Source: Nitrospira sp. (GTDB taxonomy: Bacteria; Nitrospirota; Nitrospiria; Nitrospirales; Nitrospiraceae). Taken from it: a DNA stretch of 5,544 bases. Numbering within the stretch: position 1 is the first letter of the stretch; each line of letters begins with the position of its first letter. Positions 1-2,956 of the stretch are shown in pieces. The notes below the pieces were generated by a model. The model saw only the letters and a program-made list of their open reading frames with translations, ran no database searches and was not told the origin of the DNA. The position numbers were made by a program, and so were the translations under genes. The stretch is from assembly GCA_024998705.1 (NCBI GenBank), contig JACOEF010000150.1, positions 1 through 5,544 of the forward strand, in the 5' to 3' direction.

Positions 1-192
1 CTTCGTCCAGGTTCCGGCGAGATGATCCAAATCATGATAGCGGACCGGCGATTTCTTTTTTCCCTTGCCCCCAACCGATTCTTCCAACAACTCGATGACT
101 GCCTTATTTACGCTCATCTTCTTCTGTTTGACTCGCTGTTGAACCGTACGGGCAACGTCGGGTGGAAGGTTCCGTAACGTAATCGCTTTCAT
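1..192 (-). CDS. Ribbon-helix-helix antitoxin of a toxin-antitoxin pair, N-terminal part (runs off the left edge)
   Basis: Reading leftwards from the ATG at 192-190, 64 codons stay open to the window edge. The protein begins MKAITLRNLPPDVARTVQQR, continues with a lysine-rich turn and the helix MSVNKAVIELLEESV, then a basic linker (GGKGKKKS) and the segment YHDLDHLAGTW. The first 40 residues have the strand-helix-helix pattern of RHH DNA-binding domains: beta strand ITLRNLP, helix A, a turn, then helix B beginning MSVNKAV. The DLDHLAGTW tail is typical, from memory, of antitoxins whose C-terminus wraps a PIN-domain (VapC-like) toxin. The start is supported by GGAGG at 206-202, nine bases upstream. 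Antitoxins of this type neutralise the toxin and repress their own operon through the RHH domain. A toxin gene is expected directly downstream, left of position 1, but cannot be seen. The family call is firm; the toxin partner is inferred. Confidence 0.8.
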   Translation of the reverse strand, partial: MKAITLRNLPPDVARTVQQRVKQKKMSVNKAVIELLEESVGGKGKKKSPVRYHDLDHLAGTWTK

Positions 193-201
193 GGCGTCGT
201 G

Positions 202-240
202 CCTCCATGCATCATGGATGCCTCACAGTGATGCACAGTG
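202..240 (-). promoter_or_regulatory. Candidate autoregulatory operator and ribosome binding site of the antitoxin gene
   Basis: Read on the minus strand, CACTGTG occurs at 240-234 and again at 230-224, a 10-bp repeat period that puts both on the same face of the helix. Each copy is itself a CAC-N-GTG palindrome. Immediately downstream lie two overlapping palindromes, GCATC-CAT-GATGC (221-209) and CCATG-ATG-CATGG (217-205). The second one's right arm takes in the first two bases of the Shine-Dalgarno GGAGG (206-202). RHH repressors typically bind tandem short palindromes as dimers of dimers, so this arrangement fits autorepression. The CCATG hairpin might additionally mask part of the ribosome binding site. 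The repeats are seen directly; their role is inferred. Confidence 0.45.
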
Positions 241-265
241 TACCGCAGCGAATCTTGCTCGTCAA
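237..265 (-). promoter_or_regulatory. Sigma-70-type promoter of the antitoxin gene
   Basis: On the minus strand TTGACG (265-260) is separated by exactly 17 bp from TACACT (242-237). This matches the -35 consensus at five of six positions and the -10 consensus at four of six with ideal spacing. Transcription would start near 230, leaving a leader of roughly 40 nt before the antitoxin ATG at 192. The -10 box overlaps the first CACTGTG repeat, so a repressor bound there would block polymerase. The call comes from sequence only. Confidence 0.6.
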
Positions 266-315
266 AGCACGTGGGGCCGCGGGTTCTGTTCTCATGAGGC
301 TATACAGGGTTGAGA

Positions 316-499
316 TCAGGACGCGTCATGCCAGATTAGGGCAGATTGCGTGTGACATGGCATGAGACTGATCGGTCAACTGAGGGCCGTTTAGGCAGAT
401 AAATAGGATACACCTACATCTTGGCCTCATTGAGAGCAGTCGATGAAATAAAGACAGTCTGATTCACGTGAGGACAGCTCAGGGTAAATTAGGACAGCA
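316..499. mobile_element. Probable transposable-element end: array of TNAGGACAG-type direct repeats
   Basis: Similar 9-mers occur in one orientation: TCAGGACGC (316), TTAGGGCAG (336), TTAGGCAG (391, one base short), TGAGAGCAG (431), TAAAGACAG (449), TGAGGACAG (469) and TTAGGACAG (489). Poorer matches, TGAGACTG at 363 and TGAGGGCCG at 381, lie between. The last four are 18, 20 and 20 bp apart, about two helical turns. Read from the right the series begins TGTCCTAATTTACC at 496, or TGCTGTCC if the boundary is 499. Elements of the IS21 family, and Tn7-like elements with TnsB-type transposases, carry multiple transposase-binding repeats inside their ends and terminate in TG...CA or TGT...ACA, which fits. 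No transposase gene or opposite end is visible, so this would be either a remnant or the edge of an element extending left past the antitoxin gene. A regulatory repeat array is the alternative. Confidence 0.4.
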
Positions 500-1466
500 C
501 CGAGGGGGGACCATTTATCACGGGCTCTCATACGGATTGGCTTAAGCCCCCTCTCTGGAAGCGGTCGGTCGTGGACGTCCGCTTTGGGTCGATAGCTGAC
601 ACTGACTGCCGGGTCGAGTCTGAATCACTACAGTTGATTCCTGCTTTTTCGGGCTTACCTAAGAAGGGAGGGAAAGGAGGCAGAATGCTCCAGAAGGTCA
701 GCATCCTTGGTTCGACTGTGACTCGCCCTTGTGCAGCCAGCGTGCGTAGGGCATCGCTTCTGCCTCGGTTGCGGGAGAGGGTTCACGGTACGCGCATTGT
801 TTCTCGGTGCCAGTAGGCACGGCCGTCGATGCGGTCCTTGTAAAGATCGATGCGCGGGATGATCAGCTAATACAGCGACTGAAGGATTGTCGAACTCTTC
901 TCGGCCAGTCGGCAGCCTCGGTGTTCCACACAAGGGCGGGCCGTTTTTTTTCTCGCCTCGAAAGCCCCCAATCGTACTTGTCGGCCTCTCTCCTCCTAGG
1001 TCTGCGGAGTCACGTCACAGAAACTCACGAATAGTTCTCAAGAAGGACAGCTTGTATGGTTTGTGCGTCGGATTGAGAGCCTGAGAAAGGCAAAATAGAG
1101 GGCGGAGGCAGGTTCAGAGAGCTTTCGAGTAACAGTGGAGATCTTGGAGAGGTTTCAGGCTTCCCGCTTGGCACCTGCGGGCCTGCTCACCACCTCTACG
1201 CTCGACCTCGGTTCCGTTTCTGTTCCTCTCACCGAAGCCTCCGCTCATTATTTAGGTAACGCTGGTTCGACGGCCGTCAAGTCCGTTTCCTTGCGGAGGC
1301 AGGCCACAGCAGCAGAGCGTGCGCTGTAGCGTTATAGGGCAGCGGCGAAGCGCCGATCGGAAGTCCGGTGATATCCTTGCCCGCAAACCCGTTGTTTCCT
1401 CGACAATTCTCCAGCTCCGCAAGCGGGCCGGTCTCTCCGTGGGCAAGCCCGGCGCTGGCATAGCCT
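500..1466. other. Gene-free stretch of about 970 bp, no supported coding region
   Basis: Apart from the palindrome at 577-600 I find nothing functional here. ORFs on both strands are short (under about 95 codons), lack convincing ribosome binding sites, are rich in Arg, Ser, Pro and Leu as expected of chance frames in GC-rich DNA, and match no family I know. Minor structures seen are a 10-bp palindrome GGCTTAAGCC (539-548), a 7-bp inverted repeat GAGGGGG/CCCCCTC (502-508 and 547-553), a run of eight T at 944-951 without a good stem before it, and a hairpin CGGCG-AAG-CGCCG (1343-1355) without a T tract. Next to a probable transposon end, it may be decayed accessory DNA. The untranslated leader of the gene at 1636 may begin near its right end, but no promoter stands out. 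Confidence 0.5.
577..600. repeat. Imperfect palindrome resembling a dispersed intergenic repeat
   Basis: GTCCGCT (577-583) and AGCTGAC (594-600) form an inverted repeat with one mismatch in seven around a 10-bp centre containing TTGGGTC. From memory, GTCCGCTTTGGGTC followed by an AGC-GAC arm is the core of a palindromic repeat scattered through rhizobial and other genomes. There it produces spurious short ORFs beginning MSALGQKRT or containing DVRFGS-AD. The reading here from 571 gives DVRFGSIAD, which matches that pattern. Only one copy is visible in the window, so repetitiveness cannot be shown from the sequence. Confidence 0.35.
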
Positions 1467-1470
1467 ATGC
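1458..1470. repeat. Perfect 13-bp palindrome GCATAG-C-CTATGC
   Basis: Two six-base arms surround a single C. It lies about 165 bp upstream of the exported-protein gene at 1636 and includes the first possible ATG (1467) of the short ORF that precedes it. Its symmetry would suit a dimeric regulator, but no flanking promoter is recognisable. A chance origin cannot be excluded. Confidence 0.2.
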
Positions 1471-1616
1471 TGGATTATCATTGGGGCAATGCAGCCTGTC
1501 ACGGTCGGGAGACGCAAGAGGGAGCAGTGGCGATGCGATGGTTGGTGGCACGCGGGATTGTGTCGCACTCCGTGGCCCGGTTGGCGACCCGTCCCCTGTT
1601 GATCGTCAATCCATGA
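1467..1616 (+). CDS. Possible small protein of 49 residues (or 27 to 29 from internal starts)
   Basis: An ORF opens at ATG 1467 just after an in-frame TAG and closes with TGA at 1614-1616, 19 bp before the next gene. Its second half reads MRWLVARGIVSHSVARLATR and ends LLIVNP, an arginine-bearing amphipathic or hydrophobic stretch with a codon third-position G/C bias similar to that of the real genes. The ATG at 1467 has no Shine-Dalgarno. A better start may be GTG 1527 or ATG 1533, which follow AGAGGGAG at 1517-1524; these give 29 or 27 residues. The close spacing to the exported-protein gene would suit translational coupling or a leader peptide. I recognise no family and it may be chance. 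Confidence 0.25.
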   Translation: MLDYHWGNAACHGRETQEGAVAMRWLVARGIVSHSVARLATRPLLIVNP

Positions 1617-1635
1617 GCGACGCGAGGAGGAGATC

Positions 1636-2058
1636 ATGCGGATTACCAGAGACATCAAATGGGCAGCCGCATTGTTCCTGTTGCCGGCGAGCGTCATTGT
1701 CGTTGCCCCCGGCGGGCCGGGCGCAACTCGCGCAGGGGAGTATGACTGGCTCGATGCGATGGTGCAGGCGGTCATTGTCGAGCAGACGAAGGAGGGGGCG
1801 GCAGGAAGCGTATTCGCGCCCTATGTCTCGCAGCTGGCGTTGGTGCGCACACACTTGATCAATGGCGAGAGCGAAGCGGTGTACCGGGCGATGAATCGGT
1901 TCATGGAGATGCTCCAGGCACGCGAGGAGGGGATTTCCGATGAGGCGGCGGACCGGCTGTTCGACTATTGTTACGTCGTGACGCCGGCGCGGTATCACGA
2001 TGTGTCCCGGCATCTGAACCGGCTTAGCCAGTATCAGTTCACCACGTCGATCGGCTGA
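1636..2058 (+). CDS. Small exported protein of unknown function, helical, 140 residues
   Basis: The start is well marked: the ribosome binding site GAGGAGGAG (1624-1632) sits just ahead of ATG 1636. Residues 1-33 form a Sec signal peptide: MRITRDIK (basic), then WAAALFLLPASVIVVA (hydrophobic), then a Gly/Pro-rich region ending ATRA, with likely cleavage before GEYDW at 33/34. The mature part of about 107 residues has one cysteine (C112) and no second membrane segment, so it should be periplasmic or secreted. Residues 64-115 follow a spacing pattern, L..VRTHL.....EAVYRAMNRF, then a GIS..AADRL helix. This loosely recalls the helical FIMAH-type modules of extracellular proteins, in which a hydrophobic helix precedes F-x3-V/L and G-x-I-x4-A-D-x-L. 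That resemblance is by eye only. No neighbour shares its strand except the doubtful short ORF upstream, and it converges on the mlaC-like gene. No terminator is evident: TGAGG-TTG-CCTCA at the stop codon is a short hairpin with no T tract. The gene is convincing; its function is unknown. Confidence 0.75.
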   Translation: MRITRDIKWAAALFLLPASVIVVAPGGPGATRAGEYDWLDAMVQAVIVEQTKEGAAGSVFAPYVSQLALVRTHLINGESEAVYRAMNRFMEMLQAREEGISDEAADRLFDYCYVVTPARYHDVSRHLNRLSQYQFTTSIG

Positions 2059-2274
2059 GGTTGCCTCATGCGAGGATGTACAGGTCTGCCCGCAATCTAC
2101 TGGTTACGGCTTGAGGGGGTTGTCTGGGAGGCGCTGGATGTAAAAATGAGCACGATGTCCGTGGATGGCGGAGAGTCTGCAGCCCGAAGCACTGGAAGCC
2201 GGGTTTCGCTGTTTGCGGGCTATGCATAACACACCGAACATTCGCGTGAATTGTCGATTCGGCTCTCAGGGGTC

Positions 2275-2928
2275 TTACGTCTTTGTTTTCTCTTCGCTCA
2301 CTCTCCGCGCTTTTAGTCGGCGCAGAAGTTCCTGGAACGACGACTCCCCGATGATCTTCTCGAATTGACTGCGATAGTTCATGACCAGACTCACGCCATC
2401 GACAATCACGTCATACGCATACCAGGTGCCGCCCCTATTCGTAAGCCGATAATCCATCGGAATGTCCAGCTTGTCGGATACCAGCCTGGTTCGGACTTCG
2501 GCATAGCCGTCGACCGTGCGCTCAGAGAGATAGATCACCCGTTCGCCTGCGTAGCCTTCGATCCTGGCCGCATATTGGTCCGAGAGAAACGCCTTGAAGA
2601 GCTGTACGAATTCCTGTCGTTCGGTTTGACTGAGCGGTTTCCAATGGGCGGCCAGGGTTCGCTTCGACATTTCTTCGTAGTCGAACCGCTCGGCGATGAT
2701 GTTCTCCAGGAGATGTCGTCGCTGCGTCAGGTGACCGGGGCCCTTCAATTGTTGATCGTCGAGAATGTGGAAGACCGCGTCGAGTGTCGCGCGAACGACG
2801 GCGGTCGGAGGGGCATGCTCCGGCGCCGCCTGTCCGTTGCCGGCCAGTGGCCAGCCGAGGATCAGGCTGATGAAGGCCGCGTTGACGATGCCGGAGAGCC
2901 GTAGGGTGTCTCTTCTAGGCCTCTGCAT
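2275..2928 (-). CDS. mlaC: MlaC/Ttg2D-type periplasmic phospholipid-binding protein
   Basis: MlaC carries phospholipids across the periplasm between the outer-membrane MlaA complex and the inner-membrane MlaFEDB ABC transporter, maintaining outer-membrane lipid asymmetry. The 217-residue product has the usual family length (E. coli MlaC is 211). Residues 1-34 are a signal peptide: an arginine-rich start, the hydrophobic run LSGIVNAAFISLILGWPLAG, and cleavage near NGQA/APEH. The mature part shows the MlaC (PF05494) layout. A helix at 41-58 (PTAVVRATLDAVFHILDD) comes first, then RRHLLENIIAERFDYEEMSK at 70-89, then W96-KPLSQTERQEFVQLF and FLSDQYA. It ends with the hallmark W169-YAYDVIVDGVSLVMNYRSQF at 169-189. 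The start at 2928 is fixed by an excellent Shine-Dalgarno. The gene follows the CoA-activase-type gene by 28 bp, so it should share its transcript. The mlaF, mlaE and mlaD genes, often adjacent, are absent on the downstream side, and the upstream neighbour is not a transport gene. TAA is backed by an in-frame TGA two codons on. The family assignment is strong; the lipid substrate and partners are inferred. Confidence 0.9.
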   Translation of the reverse strand: MQRPRRDTLRLSGIVNAAFISLILGWPLAGNGQAAPEHAPPTAVVRATLDAVFHILDDQQLKGPGHLTQRRHLLENIIAERFDYEEMSKRTLAAHWKPLSQTERQEFVQLFKAFLSDQYAARIEGYAGERVIYLSERTVDGYAEVRTRLVSDKLDIPMDYRLTNRGGTWYAYDVIVDGVSLVMNYRSQFEKIIGESSFQELLRRLKARRVSEEKTKT

Positions 2929-2931
2929 GCG

Positions 2932-2940
2932 TCACCTCCC
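2932..2940 (-). promoter_or_regulatory. Strong ribosome binding site of the mlaC-like gene
   Basis: The minus strand reads GGGAGGTGA just before GCATG's ATG at 2928. GGAGGTGA is complementary to eight consecutive bases of the 16S rRNA 3' end, and the GGAGG core is six bases from the start codon. It lies entirely in the 28-bp gap after the upstream stop codon (2959-2957), so mlaC can be translated independently even though it is probably co-transcribed. Confidence 0.7.
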
Positions 2941-2956
2941 GATAGGCATATTCCGG

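Noticed and set aside
502..553. Group II intron domain V-like stem near GAGGGGG/CCCCCTC
   Set aside because: Domain V consensus, bulge and tetraloop are missing and there is no reverse transcriptase; only a 7-bp stem with a long loop is present.
708..720. tRNA T-loop-like GGTTCGA (also near 1264)
   Set aside because: No acceptor stem, D arm or anticodon arm can be assembled around either occurrence.
901..951. Rho-independent terminator at the eight-T run (944-951)
   Set aside because: The only complementary arms (CGGCC at 901-905 region and GGCCG ending at 943) leave a loop over 30 nt, and no gene ends just upstream.
1102..1303. 11-bp direct repeat GCGGAGGCAGG at 1102 and 1293
   Set aside because: Short, only two copies and unrelated flanks; readily explained by chance in purine-rich GC-rich DNA.
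1319..1858. Plus-strand ORF of 179 codons starting upstream of the exported-protein gene
   Set aside because: Low-complexity Arg/Ser/Gly composition; it overlaps the well-supported gene at 1636 out of frame and has no plausible start signal.
1606..2013. Minus-strand ORF of 135 codons
   Set aside because: It is antisense to the exported-protein gene and lacks a signal, motif or ribosome binding site. The plus-strand reading has all the marks of a real gene.
2182..2220. Hairpin GCCCG/CGGGC as terminator between the convergent genes
   Set aside because: Five pairs with a large interior and no following T tract on either strand.
2365..2904. Plus-strand ORF of 179 codons
   Set aside because: It is antisense to the mlaC-like gene, whose motifs, signal peptide and ribosome binding site are unambiguous.
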